DNA of 64,000 nucleotides from Clostridiaceae bacterium (GCA_019391515.1 JAHXQP010000020.1:62001-126000), one strand, 5' to 3'. Positions 45,890-55,986 are shown, counted from the first letter of the stretch. Translations and numbers: made by a program. The notes: generated by a model from the letters alone, not told the origin.

Positions 45890-46201
45890 ATGGACGCTAA
45901 AAAAGGTGATTGGGTAAGAATTCATAATATAGTTTTGAACCCTGAAGATAGGTCTCCAAACTTACCTGAAGATACAAAAAAAGTGCCGCTAGAAATGTGG
46001 GATAAAGGCTTTCTTTTAAATGAAAATGCAAATATAGGTGATATAGTAGAAGTTGAATCTTATATAGGAAGAAAAGTAGAAGGGAAATTGGTAGAAGTAA
46101 ATCCTTTTTATGATCATGATTTTGGTAAATGTGTACCTGAGTTATTATATATAGGAAGACAGCTTAGGGGTTATCTGGAAGGGAGTGAGCAAGGTGAGTA
46201 A
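45890..46201 (+). CDS. ortA: 2-amino-4-oxopentanoate thiolase, alpha subunit
   Basis: A 103-residue small subunit, MDAKKGDWVRIHNIVL onward, with the beta-strand-rich GDIVEVESYIGRKVEGKL segment. With OrtB it cleaves 2-amino-4-oxopentanoate with CoA to acetyl-CoA and D-alanine. ATG follows AGAGGGG. The 3' end overlaps the chosen ortB start by 8 bp. Confidence 0.9.
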   Translation: MDAKKGDWVRIHNIVLNPEDRSPNLPEDTKKVPLEMWDKGFLLNENANIGDIVEVESYIGRKVEGKLVEVNPFYDHDFGKCVPELLYIGRQLRGYLEGSEQGE

Positions 46202-47609
46202 GGATATGAGTTTCGAAGCTGTAATGGCTAGAAGACCAGAGACGATGAAAAAGGCTATTGGAATAGATTATGACGTATTTGAGTCTGGAAGTATTGCTTT
46301 TGATTATGAAAGAATGATGAGAGAGACAGGATATAGTTTGCAACAGATGCAAAAAATTCAAAGTGAAACAGGGGTAGGAAATACACCAGTTTATGAATTA
46401 AGAAATTTAACTGCTCTAGCAAGAAAATTTGCACCTAAAGGAAAAGGAGCTAGAATATTTGTAAAAGATGAAGCTGCTAATCCATCAGGAAGCTTTAAAG
46501 CTAGAAGAGCTGCTACAGCTTGTTACCATGCTAAAAAATTAGGGTATAAAGGTGTTATTGCAGCGACTAGTGGCAATTATGGTGCAGCAGTGGCTAGTCA
46601 GGCAGCCATGAGAGGATTGAAATGTATAATAGTTCAAGAATGCTATGATTCAAGAGAAGTAGGTCAACCTGAAATTGTAGAAAAGGCAAGAAAATGTGAA
46701 GCTTATGGAGCAGAAGTTGTACAACTTACTGTTGGTCCAGAATTATTTTATAGTTTCTTAAGGTTATTAGAAGAAACTGGATATTTCAATGCTTCATTGT
46801 ATACTCCTTTTGGTATAGCAGGCGTAGAAACTCTAGGATATGAATTGTCTATGGAGTTTAGAGAAAGAGAGGGAAAAGACCCTGATGTAGTAGTTGTAAC
46901 AAATGCTGGTGGAGGAAACTTAACTGGTACTGCAAGAGGACTTATAAAAGCAGATGCAGATACTCAAATTGTAGGAGCTAGTGTAGATTTAAGTGGACTA
47001 CACATGGCTAGTGACACACAATTTAATAGAAAATCCTTTACTACAGGCCATACTGGATTTGGTATACCATTTGCAACTTGGCCAGACAGATCTGATGTAC
47101 CAAGGTCAGCAGCAAGACCATTAAGATATATGGATAGATATGTAACCGTAAATCAAGGTTCTGTATTTTATATGACAGAAGCATTAGCACAACTTGAAGG
47201 ATTAGAAAGAGGACCTGCAGGAAATACATCATTGGCAGCAACTTTTGCATTAGCACAAGAATTAGATGAAGACAAAATAATCGTAGCCCAAGAAACAGAA
47301 TACACAGGAGCTGGTAAACATATTCAACCTCAGCTTACTTTTGCAAAAGAAAACGGAATAGAAATAGTTATTGATGATCCAAAAGATGAAGTGCCTGGAG
47401 AAAATATTATATTACCGAAAGATCCAAGTTATATAAAAACAAAGGATATAGATTTAAATAAAATTAAAAGATCTTATATTAGAAATTGTATAAAAAACAC
47501 TAAGGTAGATAGTGTTACCAGTGAAGATATAGAATTTTTAGTAAAAGATACAAAATCTAGCGAAGAATTTGTTAAAAAGGTATTAGATGAATTGAAAGTA
47601 GAATATTAA
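46194..47609 (+). CDS. ortB: 2-amino-4-oxopentanoate thiolase, beta subunit (PLP)
   Basis: A 471-residue fold-type II PLP enzyme. NPSGSFKARR (K102) is the PLP lysine motif of the threonine-synthase/tryptophan-synthase-beta group; a glycine-rich phosphate loop (TNAGGGNLTGTA) follows. Catalytic subunit of the thiolase. GTG 46194 is preferred, with AAGGGAG 9-15 nt upstream and a product beginning MSKDMSFEAVM; GTG 46185 sits in the ribosome binding site and ATG 46206 is a weaker alternative. Confidence 0.9.
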   Translation: MSKDMSFEAVMARRPETMKKAIGIDYDVFESGSIAFDYERMMRETGYSLQQMQKIQSETGVGNTPVYELRNLTALARKFAPKGKGARIFVKDEAANPSGSFKARRAATACYHAKKLGYKGVIAATSGNYGAAVASQAAMRGLKCIIVQECYDSREVGQPEIVEKARKCEAYGAEVVQLTVGPELFYSFLRLLEETGYFNASLYTPFGIAGVETLGYELSMEFREREGKDPDVVVVTNAGGGNLTGTARGLIKADADTQIVGASVDLSGLHMASDTQFNRKSFTTGHTGFGIPFATWPDRSDVPRSAARPLRYMDRYVTVNQGSVFYMTEALAQLEGLERGPAGNTSLAATFALAQELDEDKIIVAQETEYTGAGKHIQPQLTFAKENGIEIVIDDPKDEVPGENIILPKDPSYIKTKDIDLNKIKRSYIRNCIKNTKVDSVTSEDIEFLVKDTKSSEEFVKKVLDELKVEY

Positions 47610-47639
47610 AAGTCTATATATTATTAGGAGGTGCTTTTG

Positions 47640-48005
47640 ATGAAAAGAGAAGACGATTTTCAAACAAGAAGAAAACATCTTGCAGATTTAACTGAAGAAC
47701 AACTAGAGGAAAGATTTTGGAAATTAGCTGAGGAGATTGTTGATCCATTAGTAGATTTAGCTTATAAAAACACTTCTCCATCTATTGAAAGATCTGTACT
47801 TATGAGAATGGGTTTTTCAAGTATAGAATGTAGTGCAATTGTAGATGGTGCTATAGAAAGAGGTCTTTTAGGAAAAGGTGCAGGTCATTTAGTATATAGA
47901 TTAGCAAAAGAAAAAGATATGCCTATAAGAGAAGCAGGGCTTAAACTTGCAGAAGGAGAAATGTGGGAAGATGTTGTAGTAATTTTTAAGGGGGGTGCTA
48001 ACTAA
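47640..48005 (+). CDS. oraS: D-ornithine 4,5-aminomutase, S subunit
   Basis: A 121-residue protein, MKREDDFQTRRKHLADL onward, the same length as the Acetoanaerobium sticklandii small subunit. It pairs with OraE; the mutase moves the 5-amino group of D-ornithine to C4. ATG 47640 follows AGGAGGTG (47626-47633). The stop overlaps the oraE start by one base (TAATG), so translation is coupled. Confidence 0.93.
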   Translation: MKREDDFQTRRKHLADLTEEQLEERFWKLAEEIVDPLVDLAYKNTSPSIERSVLMRMGFSSIECSAIVDGAIERGLLGKGAGHLVYRLAKEKDMPIREAGLKLAEGEMWEDVVVIFKGGAN

Positions 48006-50221
48006 TGGAACTTAAACCTAATGAAAAATTAAATATTGAAAACATATTAAAAGATATTGATAAATATAGGCCAAGAAGAAGAGGCTGGACTTGGAGAAAA
48101 GGAACAGGTCAAAACAGAAAGATTGGTCAATTTGAGTATTATGACACAGCGGAGCCATTAGAAAAGAGCCAACCATTACCATCAAGTAAGGGATTTGGAT
48201 ATATAGATCCTCAACCAGAAAATGTTATAACTACAGAAATTGCTTCTGGAAGATTTGAAGATGATATTAGACGTATGAGAATGGCTGCATGGCATGGTGC
48301 AGATCATTTAATGGTTATTAGAACAGCAGGACAAAGCCATTTCGATGGTTTAATAGAAGGTACACCTCAAGGTGTAGGTGGAATACCAGTTACTAGAAAA
48401 CAAGTAAGAGCTCAAAGAAAAGCATTAGATATAATAGAAGATGAAGTAGGTCGTCCATTGAACTACCATTCATATGTAAGTGGGGTTGCAGGACCGGAAA
48501 TTGCAGTTATGTTTGCAGAAGAGGGAGTAAATGGCGCTCACCAAGACCCTCAGTATAATGTACTTTATAGAAATATAAATATGGTTAGATCCTTTGTAGA
48601 TGCTGCTTCAGCTAAAAAGGTTATGAGTTGGGCAGAAATAGCACAAATTGACGGAGCTCACAATGCAAATGCTACAGCAAGAGAAGCATGGAAGGTAATG
48701 CCAGAACTTATGGTTCAACATGCTCTTAATAGTATATTTTCAGTAAAAGTAGGTATGGAAAAAGAAAATATCTGTCTTTCAACTGTACCACCAACAGCTC
48801 CTCCAGCTCCTTGTATGAGATTGGATTTGCCTTATGCAGTTGCACTTAGAGAATTTTTTAGGGAATATAAAATGAGAGCTCAAATGAATACAAAGTATAT
48901 GGAATCATCAACTAGAGAAGCGACAGTCACTCATACACTAAATCTACTTATTTCAAAACTTACAAGAGCGGAAATCCAATCTACTATTACACCAGATGAA
49001 GGTAGAAATGTGCCATGGCATATATATAATATTGAAGCTGTAGATACAGCAAAACAAGCACTAGTAGGTATGGATGGACTTACAGAAATGGTTGAAATAA
49101 AGAGGGATAAGGGAGAATTAGCTGATAAGGTAAGAGAACTCAAAGAAAGAGCAGTTCTATTTATGGAAGAAATTATAGAAGTAGGAGGGTATTTCAAAGC
49201 AGTTGAAGAAGGTTTTTTTGTTGATTCAGGAGAATATCCAGAAAGAAATGGAGATGGAATTGCAAGAAAGATTGATGGTGGTATCGGAGTAAATACAGTA
49301 TATGAAAGAGAAGAAGATTATATGGCACCTGTTACAGCTGTATTTGGATATAATAATGTAACACAATACGATGAAAGTGCTGTAGATAATCCTTCTAAAT
49401 TAATAGGTGGATCTACTTTTGAAGAGCCGAATAAAATTATATTTATTGATGAATTGGACGAAAACGACAATGTCAACGTTAGATTAGAAGAGACAAAAGA
49501 ATTAAGAAAAACTTCTAAGATAAAACCTGAAATGGAATGGGCAGGAGATGGGATAATTCAAATTACAATGTGTTTACCCGCAGAAGAAAGGGTTGCAGAA
49601 TTTACTGCTCTTGAAATTGGCAAGAAAATGGGACTCGAAGATGTAGAAGTAATTCATAGAGAAGTAATGCAGGAAGCGGAAGGAACTAGAATTGAAATAA
49701 AAGGTAGGGTTCCATTTACTATAGATACTGATAAATTAGTAATTCCTCCAAAACCAGAGATCATGACAGATGATGAAATAAGGGCTGATGTTGAAGCGAA
49801 TCCAATGAAAGTAGTTGCTGGAACTGTAGGAGAAGATGAACACTCTGTAGGACTTAGGGAAATAATAGATATTAAACATGGTGGAATTGAAAAATATGGT
49901 ATAGAATGTGAATATCTTGGAACATCAGTACCAGTAGAAAAACTAGTAGACGCGGCTATTGAAGTAAATGCTGATGCGATACTTGCTTCTACAATTATAA
50001 GCCATGATGATATTCACTATAAGAATATGAAGAAAATACATGAACTTTGTATAGAAAAAGGCATAAGAGATAAGATAATACTTGTTTCTGGTGGTACTCA
50101 AGTTTCAAATGAATTAGCTGTTAAAAATGGAATGGATGCAGGTTTTGGAAGAGGATCAAATGGAGCCCATGTAGCAACGTTCATAGTTAAGAAAAGAAAA
50201 GAGATGAATAATGAGAATTAA
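48005..50221 (+). CDS. oraE: D-ornithine 4,5-aminomutase, E subunit (AdoCbl and PLP dependent)
   Basis: A 738-residue catalytic subunit with a PLP/TIM-barrel part and a C-terminal B12-binding domain. DEHSVG contains H613, the axial cobalt ligand of the DxHxxG motif, and IDIKHGG contains K624; the 11-residue spacing equals that of H618 and K629 (PLP lysine) in the A. sticklandii enzyme. VSGGTQVSNELA completes the B12 Rossmann domain. Full length. The last 11 bases overlap the next gene. Confidence 0.95.
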   Translation: MELKPNEKLNIENILKDIDKYRPRRRGWTWRKGTGQNRKIGQFEYYDTAEPLEKSQPLPSSKGFGYIDPQPENVITTEIASGRFEDDIRRMRMAAWHGADHLMVIRTAGQSHFDGLIEGTPQGVGGIPVTRKQVRAQRKALDIIEDEVGRPLNYHSYVSGVAGPEIAVMFAEEGVNGAHQDPQYNVLYRNINMVRSFVDAASAKKVMSWAEIAQIDGAHNANATAREAWKVMPELMVQHALNSIFSVKVGMEKENICLSTVPPTAPPAPCMRLDLPYAVALREFFREYKMRAQMNTKYMESSTREATVTHTLNLLISKLTRAEIQSTITPDEGRNVPWHIYNIEAVDTAKQALVGMDGLTEMVEIKRDKGELADKVRELKERAVLFMEEIIEVGGYFKAVEEGFFVDSGEYPERNGDGIARKIDGGIGVNTVYEREEDYMAPVTAVFGYNNVTQYDESAVDNPSKLIGGSTFEEPNKIIFIDELDENDNVNVRLEETKELRKTSKIKPEMEWAGDGIIQITMCLPAEERVAEFTALEIGKKMGLEDVEVIHREVMQEAEGTRIEIKGRVPFTIDTDKLVIPPKPEIMTDDEIRADVEANPMKVVAGTVGEDEHSVGLREIIDIKHGGIEKYGIECEYLGTSVPVEKLVDAAIEVNADAILASTIISHDDIHYKNMKKIHELCIEKGIRDKIILVSGGTQVSNELAVKNGMDAGFGRGSNGAHVATFIVKKRKEMNNEN

Positions 50222-51578
50222 TATATTAGTTGCAGAAATAGGTAGCACTACTACAGTGGTTAATGGATTTCATGAGGTAGATAGTCCTTGTCCTAAATTT
50301 ATAGGACAAGGGCAGGCCCCTACTTCTGTTTTAGAAGGTGATGTAAAAGTTGGGCTCAAAGGGGCAATAGACGATTTAAAGAAAAATTTAAATGTAAAAG
50401 ATCTAGAATATGATGAACTTATAGCTACTAGTAGTGCAGCAGGTGGTCTAAGAATGACGGTCCATGGGCTTGTTTATGATATGACAGTTAGGGCAGCAAA
50501 AGAAGCTGCACTAGGTGCAGGAGCCAATATAAAATATATTACCTCAGGAAAGCTTAGAAAATCAGATTTAAAGAAGATCAAAGAAATAAATCCAAATATT
50601 ATTTTAATTGCAGGTGGAGTAGATTATGGTGAAAGGGATACTGCACTTTATAATTCAGAATTAATCGCAGAACTAGATTTAGATGTGCCAGTTATATATG
50701 CTGGAAATATTGAAAATCATGAAGAAATTAAAGAAGTCTTTGAAGATACTAAATCAGAGTTATACATTGTAGACAATGTATATCCTAAAATTGACGATTT
50801 AAATATTGAACCTACAAGAAAAGTTATACAAGATGTATTTGAAAAGCATATTATTCATGCTCCAGGGATGGAAAGAATAAGGGATATGGTTACTGGTCCT
50901 ATTATGCCTACACCGGGAGCAGTAATGAATGCTTCTAAATTATTATATGAGGATATAGGGGATCTATTAACTCTAGATGTTGGAGGAGCTACTACAGATG
51001 TTCATTCAGTTACAGAAGGCAGTGATGAGGTAGCAAGGATACTTATAAGTCCAGAGCCTGTAGCGAAGAGGACTGTTGAAGGTGATTTAGGTGTTTATGT
51101 AAATATGAAAAATATTGTAGAGATGGTAGGAAAAGAAGAACTAGCAGAAAACTTAAATATTAGTTTGGAAGAATTGGAAGAGATTATTGGAAGTCACAAA
51201 CCTATACCTGAAACAGATCTACAGAGGAGTTTTGTAGAGGAATTGACTCTCCATGCTGTTGTTACTGCAGTGAAAAGACATGCTGGAGTTTTTAGACATC
51301 TATATGGACCAGGTGGAAAGAAAACTGTTGCTGAAGGGAAAGATTTGACTCGAGTAAAGTATATAGTAGGTACTGGTGGTGCTCTTACAAGGCTTCCAAA
51401 TAGAATAAATATGATGAAGCAAATAGCTTTAAGTAATAAAGGAATGGAATTGTTACCAAATAGAGATGCGAACCTTTTAATAGACAATAACTATATAATG
51501 GCTTCGTTAGGTGTATTAGCAAAAAGACATCCACAAGCTGCATTAAGTATTTTAAAAGATAGTCTTGAAATTAAATAA
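50211..51578 (+). CDS. GlmL/MutL-family ATPase, probable reactivating factor for ornithine aminomutase
   Basis: A 455-residue ASKHA ATPase. VAEIGSTTTVVNGF is phosphate motif 1 and LLTLDVGGATTDVHSV phosphate motif 2. The GlmL/MutL family accompanies B12-dependent mutases such as glutamate mutase and is thought to protect or reactivate them by exchanging damaged cobalamin. It starts inside the end of oraE, so its partner is almost certainly OraSE. ATG 50211 follows AGAGATGAATA, with weak spacing; translation probably depends on coupling. Confidence 0.88.
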   Translation: MRINILVAEIGSTTTVVNGFHEVDSPCPKFIGQGQAPTSVLEGDVKVGLKGAIDDLKKNLNVKDLEYDELIATSSAAGGLRMTVHGLVYDMTVRAAKEAALGAGANIKYITSGKLRKSDLKKIKEINPNIILIAGGVDYGERDTALYNSELIAELDLDVPVIYAGNIENHEEIKEVFEDTKSELYIVDNVYPKIDDLNIEPTRKVIQDVFEKHIIHAPGMERIRDMVTGPIMPTPGAVMNASKLLYEDIGDLLTLDVGGATTDVHSVTEGSDEVARILISPEPVAKRTVEGDLGVYVNMKNIVEMVGKEELAENLNISLEELEEIIGSHKPIPETDLQRSFVEELTLHAVVTAVKRHAGVFRHLYGPGGKKTVAEGKDLTRVKYIVGTGGALTRLPNRINMMKQIALSNKGMELLPNRDANLLIDNNYIMASLGVLAKRHPQAALSILKDSLEIK

Positions 51579-51592
51579 GCACAATATAGTAA

Positions 51593-51629
51593 TTTAAATA
51601 AGTCCAACAAAATGTTGGACTTATTTAAA
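51593..51629 (+). promoter_or_regulatory. Perfect 17-bp hairpin between the reactivase gene and orr
   Basis: TTTAAATAAGTCCAACA (51593-51609) and TGTTGGACTTATTTAAA (51613-51629) are exact inverse repeats around a 3-nt loop. The T tract is part of the stem and little follows it, so it may act as a partial terminator or RNA stabiliser that sets orr expression below the rest of the operon. Confidence 0.75.
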
Positions 51630-51649
51630 ATATAAATGGAGGGATAAAT

Positions 51650-52714
51650 ATGAACTATCCGAGAATAGAAGTAGATTTAAATAAACTTAAACATAATGTT
51701 AAATATATTGTAAATAAATGTAATAATAAAAATATAAAAGTAGCAGGAGTAACTAAAGTTTTTTGTGGTGATCCTAAAATAGCTAAAGCCTATATAGATG
51801 GAGGCGTTAGTTTTTTAGCAGATTCTAGGATAGAGAACTTAAAAAAATTAAAAGATTTTAATATTCCTAAAATTTTGTTACGTTTACCTATGCAAAGTGA
51901 AGCAGAAGACGTGGTAGAGTATGCAGATATTTCTCTAAATTCAGAAATAGAAACTATTAAAATTCTTTCTAAAAAGGCATTAGAGGTTGGCAAAGTTCAT
52001 AAAATTATTTTAATGGTAGATGTAGGTGATTTAAGGGAAGGATATTTCAAAAGGGAAGAAATATATGAGGCTGTAGAAGAAATATTGAAGTTAAAGGGAA
52101 TTAAATTAGAAGGTATAGCGACTAATTTAACTTGTTATGGTGGAATAATACCAAGGGAAGACAACGTAGGTAAGCTTGTTAAAGTCGCAGAAAAAATTAA
52201 AAATAATTATAATATTGACTTAGAAATTATTTCAGGTGGTAACTCCAGTAGTCTCCATTTAATATTTGATGATAATATGCCAAAAGGTATAAATCAGCTG
52301 AGATTGGGAGAATCACTAGTTTTAGGTAGAGAAACAGCTTTTGGAGATAGAATAAAGGATACTTTCGATGATGTATTTACTATGGTAGTAGAAGCTATAG
52401 AGTTAAAAGAAAAGCCTTCTATACCAATAGGAGAAATAGGTATGGATGCTTTTGGAAATAAGCCTACTTTTACAGATAGGGGTATAAGAAAGAGAATGAT
52501 ATGCGCTATTGGTAAACAAGATATAGATTTAGAAAACATAACTCCCGTAGATGATGATATAATAATACTAGGGGGAAGTAGCGATCACTTGATATTAGAT
52601 GTAACTAATAGTAAAATAGATTATAGCGTTGGCGATAAGATAAGGTTTAAATTAGACTACGGTGGAATATTAAGTTCCACTACATCTGAGTACGTAAAGA
52701 GAGTCTATATTTAA
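51650..52714 (+). CDS. orr: Ornithine racemase (alanine-racemase fold)
   Basis: A 354-residue fold-type III PLP enzyme. VAGVTKVFCG places the PLP lysine at K36 close to the N-terminus; FLADSRIENLKKL, the SGGNSSSLHL loop and LRLGESLVLG follow. Orr converts L- to D-ornithine, the substrate of the aminomutase, so it supplies the oxidative branch. Alanine racemase itself would be possible on fold alone, but the operon settles the choice. ATG follows GGAGGG, just after the 17-bp hairpin. Confidence 0.9.
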   Translation: MNYPRIEVDLNKLKHNVKYIVNKCNNKNIKVAGVTKVFCGDPKIAKAYIDGGVSFLADSRIENLKKLKDFNIPKILLRLPMQSEAEDVVEYADISLNSEIETIKILSKKALEVGKVHKIILMVDVGDLREGYFKREEIYEAVEEILKLKGIKLEGIATNLTCYGGIIPREDNVGKLVKVAEKIKNNYNIDLEIISGGNSSSLHLIFDDNMPKGINQLRLGESLVLGRETAFGDRIKDTFDDVFTMVVEAIELKEKPSIPIGEIGMDAFGNKPTFTDRGIRKRMICAIGKQDIDLENITPVDDDIIILGGSSDHLILDVTNSKIDYSVGDKIRFKLDYGGILSSTTSEYVKRVYI

Positions 52715-52735
52715 CTTTAGTAGAAAGGTGATTTA

Positions 52736-54061
52736 ATGGATCTTTTTAGTTACAATATGGAAAGACAATTGAAAAAAGAAGCACCATTAGCAGAAAGAAT
52801 GAGGCCAAAAAATTTAAAGGAATTTGTAGGTCAGAAGCATATATTAGGAGAAGGTAAGTTTTTAAATAGGGCTATTAAAGGGGACAGATTACCTTCTATG
52901 ATATTTTATGGACCTCCCGGAACAGGGAAAACTACATTAGCTATGATTATAGCTAATGCCACAGAGATGAATTTTGAAAAACTAAGTGCAGTCACATCAG
53001 GAGTTAAAGATATTAGGAAGGTAACAGAAAGTGCAGAAGAAAAATTGAAGATGTATGGAAGAAGGACTGTATTGTTTATAGATGAAATACATAGATTTAA
53101 TAAATCTCAGCAGGATGCACTTCTGCCTTTTGTGGAACGAGGTATAATCATTTTAGTAGGAGCAACAACTGAAAACCCTTACTTTGAAGTGAATAAAGCC
53201 CTTTTATCAAGAATGACTGTTATACAATTGGAACCATTAAAGGATGAAGATTTAAAGTTATTATTGTCTAGGGCTTTAAAAGACAGTAGAAATGGTTTAG
53301 GAAATAAGAATGTTAAAATCGATGAAAAAGCTATAAATTACTTAGTAAATATAGCTGATGGGGATGCGCGAATGGCTTTGAATTCATTAGAGTTAGCAGT
53401 TTTGACCACGCCTAAAGATAATGAAGGGAAAATATTAATTAATAAGGAAGTTATAAAGGATTGTATCCAGACTAAAGGAATAAAATATGATAAATCTGGA
53501 GATGAACATTACGATACTGCTTCTGCTTTTATTAAAAGTATGAGAGGTTCAGATCCGGATGCTACACTATATTGGCTTGCAAAAATGATTGAGGCTGGAG
53601 AGGACCCTAAATTTATAGGAAGACGAATTATTATATCTGCTTCAGAAGATGTTGGAAATGCTGATCCTAAAGCTTTGAATGTCGCTGTATCAGCTTTTCA
53701 AGCAATAGATATAATAGGTATGCCTGAAGGAAGAATACCATTAGCCCAAGCTGCTGTATATATTGCTTGTGCTCCAAAGAGCAATGCTTCCTATTTAGGT
53801 ATAAATAATGCATTAGAAGATGTAAGGAATAGAAAAGTAGGTTTAGTTCCTCTTCATTTGAGAGATACTAGTTACAATAAAGCTAGGGAGTTAAAACATG
53901 GTGTTGATTATAAATATCCTCATGATTATCCTAATGCCTATATAAAACAGCAATATCTTCCTAATGAATTAAAAGATAAAGTATATTATAATCCTACAGA
54001 AAATGGCTATGAAAAAAATATTAAAGAAAGATTGGATAGTTTATTTGACAAAAAGAAATAA
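52736..54061 (+). CDS. rarA: Replication-associated recombination ATPase RarA (MgsA)
   Basis: A 441-residue clamp-loader-type AAA+ protein. Walker A is GPPGTGKTT (59-67), Walker B with FIDEIHRFNKSQQD, sensor 1 GATTENP, and a C-terminal tetramerisation domain (FIKSMRGSDPDATLYWLA). It acts at stalled forks. ATG follows AAGGTGA. It begins 21 nt after orr, but is functionally unrelated to ornithine use. Confidence 0.95.
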   Translation: MDLFSYNMERQLKKEAPLAERMRPKNLKEFVGQKHILGEGKFLNRAIKGDRLPSMIFYGPPGTGKTTLAMIIANATEMNFEKLSAVTSGVKDIRKVTESAEEKLKMYGRRTVLFIDEIHRFNKSQQDALLPFVERGIIILVGATTENPYFEVNKALLSRMTVIQLEPLKDEDLKLLLSRALKDSRNGLGNKNVKIDEKAINYLVNIADGDARMALNSLELAVLTTPKDNEGKILINKEVIKDCIQTKGIKYDKSGDEHYDTASAFIKSMRGSDPDATLYWLAKMIEAGEDPKFIGRRIIISASEDVGNADPKALNVAVSAFQAIDIIGMPEGRIPLAQAAVYIACAPKSNASYLGINNALEDVRNRKVGLVPLHLRDTSYNKARELKHGVDYKYPHDYPNAYIKQQYLPNELKDKVYYNPTENGYEKNIKERLDSLFDKKK

Positions 54062-54072
54062 TAAAATTATAA

Positions 54073-54101
54073 TTGTATATAAAACAATATGACGATACAT
54101 A
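54073..54101 (+). promoter_or_regulatory. Promoter of the asnS T-box
   Basis: TTGTAT (54073-54078) and TACATA (54096-54101) with a 17-nt spacer lie just after the rarA stop and just before the T-box leader. Confidence 0.5.
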
Positions 54102-54107
54102 TAAAGA

Positions 54108-54358
54108 CTTTGAAGGGAAGAGTAGATATAGAGAAAGTTTTAGCGAGTTGGTGATGGTGAAAGACCGATACAGACTCTGTATTGAAGAACATCCTGGAGT
54201 TTCTAACCGAAATCTATAAGAAAGTAGGCTTAGACGGATTCATACCGTTATATATGATAGGTATTTGATTTGCTAATTAAAGTGGTCATTTAAAATATGA
54301 CAATTAGGGTGGTACCGCGAACCTTTCGTCCCTTCATCAGGATGAGAGGTTTTTTATT
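54108..54358 (+). promoter_or_regulatory. T-box riboswitch of asnS, specifier AAC (Asn)
   Basis: The leader has stem I with GCGAGTTGG and GATGGTGAAAGACC; the specifier AAC is at 54188-54190 in TGAAGAACATCCTGGAG. The T-box GGGTGGTACCGCG is at 54307-54319, and the terminator AACCTTTCGTCC with GGATGAGAGGTT and a T run ends near 54358. AAC reads as asparagine, matching the gene downstream. The whole 54062-54389 gap is accounted for by promoter and T-box. Confidence 0.95.
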
Positions 54359-54389
54359 TATCTAACTTTATTTTGAAAGGAGAAAGAAA

Positions 54390-55781
54390 ATGGAAAGGGT
54401 TACTGTGAGAGAAATTTTTAAGGAGACAGAAAAATATTTAAATAAAGAAGTTCAAATAGAAGGCTGGATAAGAACGTTAAGATCTTCTAAGAAATTTGGA
54501 TTTATAGAAGTAAATGATGGTACTTTCTTTAAAAATATTCAAATAGTTTTTGATGAAAAGCTTGAAAACTTTAAGGAAATATCTAAATTTCCTATTAGTG
54601 CTTCGATAGTGGTTCAAGGAAAATTAGACCCTACACCAGAAGCAAAACAGCCTTTTGAAATTAAGGCAACTAGTATTTCTATGATAGGAGATTCAACTAA
54701 AGATTATCCGCTACAAAAGAAAAGGCATTCATTTGAATACTTAAGAACTATAGCCCATTTGAGACCTAGGAGCAATGCTTTTTCTGCAGTTTTTAGAGTT
54801 AGATCTTTGACAGCATACGCTATTCATAAGTTTTTTCAAGAAAGAAATTTTGTCTATGTCCACACTCCAATAATTACTGGCAGTGATGCTGAAGGTGCAG
54901 GAGAAATGTTTAGGGTAACTAATTTAGATTTAAAAAACATACCACTAGATGATGATAATAAAGTGGATTTTTCAAAGGATTTTTTTGGGAAAGATACAAA
55001 TTTAACTGTTAGTGGGCAATTAGAAGCAGAAGCTTATGCTCTAGCTTTTAGAAATGTATATACCTTTGGTCCAACTTTTAGAGCAGAAAATTCTAATACT
55101 GCTCGTCATGCAGCAGAGTTTTGGATGATAGAGCCAGAGATTGCTTTTGCTGATTTAAATGATGATATGGATTTAGCTGAAGATATGATGAAATATATAA
55201 TTAACTATGTAATGGAAAATGCTAAGGAAGAAATGGAATTTTTCAATTCTTTTGTTGACAAAGGACTATTTGATAGGCTTGAAAATGTAGTTAACTCTGA
55301 ATTTGAGCGTATTACCTATACGGAAGCTATTGAAATATTAGAAAAATCTAATGAGAAATTCCAATATCCAGTTAAATGGGGAATAGATTTGCAAACTGAA
55401 CATGAAAGATATATAACAGAAAAAGTATTTAAAAAACCAGTATTTGTAACAAATTATCCAAAAGATATTAAAGCTTTTTACATGAGACTTAATGATGATA
55501 ATAAGACTGTAGCAGCTATGGACTTATTAGTACCTGGAATTGGTGAAATAGTTGGAGGTAGTCAAAGAGAAGAGAGATTAGATGTATTAGAAGAAAGAAT
55601 GAAAGAGTTGGGAATGAGTGATAAAGAATATTGGTGGTATTTAGAATTAAGAAAATATGGTGGAACAAAACATGCAGGATTCGGACTTGGTTTTGAAAGA
55701 GCCATCATGTATATGACTGGTATGAAAAACATTAGAGATGTGATACCTTTTCCAAGAACAGTAGGGTCAGCAGAGTTTTAA
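54390..55781 (+). CDS. asnS: Asparaginyl-tRNA synthetase
   Basis: A 463-residue class IIb synthetase. An N-terminal OB-fold anticodon-binding domain ([19 protein letters not shown]) is followed by the catalytic core with motif 2 [19 protein letters not shown] and motif 3 [12 protein letters not shown]. The sequence is asparaginyl rather than aspartyl type, and the Asn T-box confirms this. ATG follows AAAGGAG. A palindrome follows the gene. Confidence 0.96.
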   Translation: MERVTVREIFKETEKYLNKEVQIEGWIRTLRSSKKFGFIEVNDGTFFKNIQIVFDEKLENFKEISKFPISASIVVQGKLDPTPEAKQPFEIKATSISMIGDSTKDYPLQKKRHSFEYLRTIAHLRPRSNAFSAVFRVRSLTAYAIHKFFQERNFVYVHTPIITGSDAEGAGEMFRVTNLDLKNIPLDDDNKVDFSKDFFGKDTNLTVSGQLEAEAYALAFRNVYTFGPTFRAENSNTARHAAEFWMIEPEIAFADLNDDMDLAEDMMKYIINYVMENAKEEMEFFNSFVDKGLFDRLENVVNSEFERITYTEAIEILEKSNEKFQYPVKWGIDLQTEHERYITEKVFKKPVFVTNYPKDIKAFYMRLNDDNKTVAAMDLLVPGIGEIVGGSQREERLDVLEERMKELGMSDKEYWWYLELRKYGGTKHAGFGLGFERAIMYMTGMKNIRDVIPFPRTVGSAEF

Positions 55782-55813
55782 TTTAGCGTGTTTTAATATT
55801 TTCTTTTCAGTTT

Positions 55814-55849
55814 GGCAAATAGGAATAAAAGCTTTTATTTCTATTTGCC
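55814..55849. repeat. 36-bp palindrome downstream of asnS
   Basis: GGCAAATAGGAATAAAAG (55814-55831) and CTTTTATTTCTATTTGCC (55832-55849) are inverse repeats with one difference, which becomes a G-U pair in RNA. No spacer and no following T run. It probably ends the asnS transcript in some manner, or is a double-strand operator in the ~200-bp gap before the AbgT gene. Confidence 0.6.
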
Positions 55850-55986
55850 CATATCTACTCAAAATTCTCCTAAAAATATTATTGTAAATTAGCAAATACT
55901 ATTAAATATAATATTTTTCAATATATAATTCAAGTTATACTATATTAAATTTATTACACTTAATACCATAAAAGGAGGAAAATACA

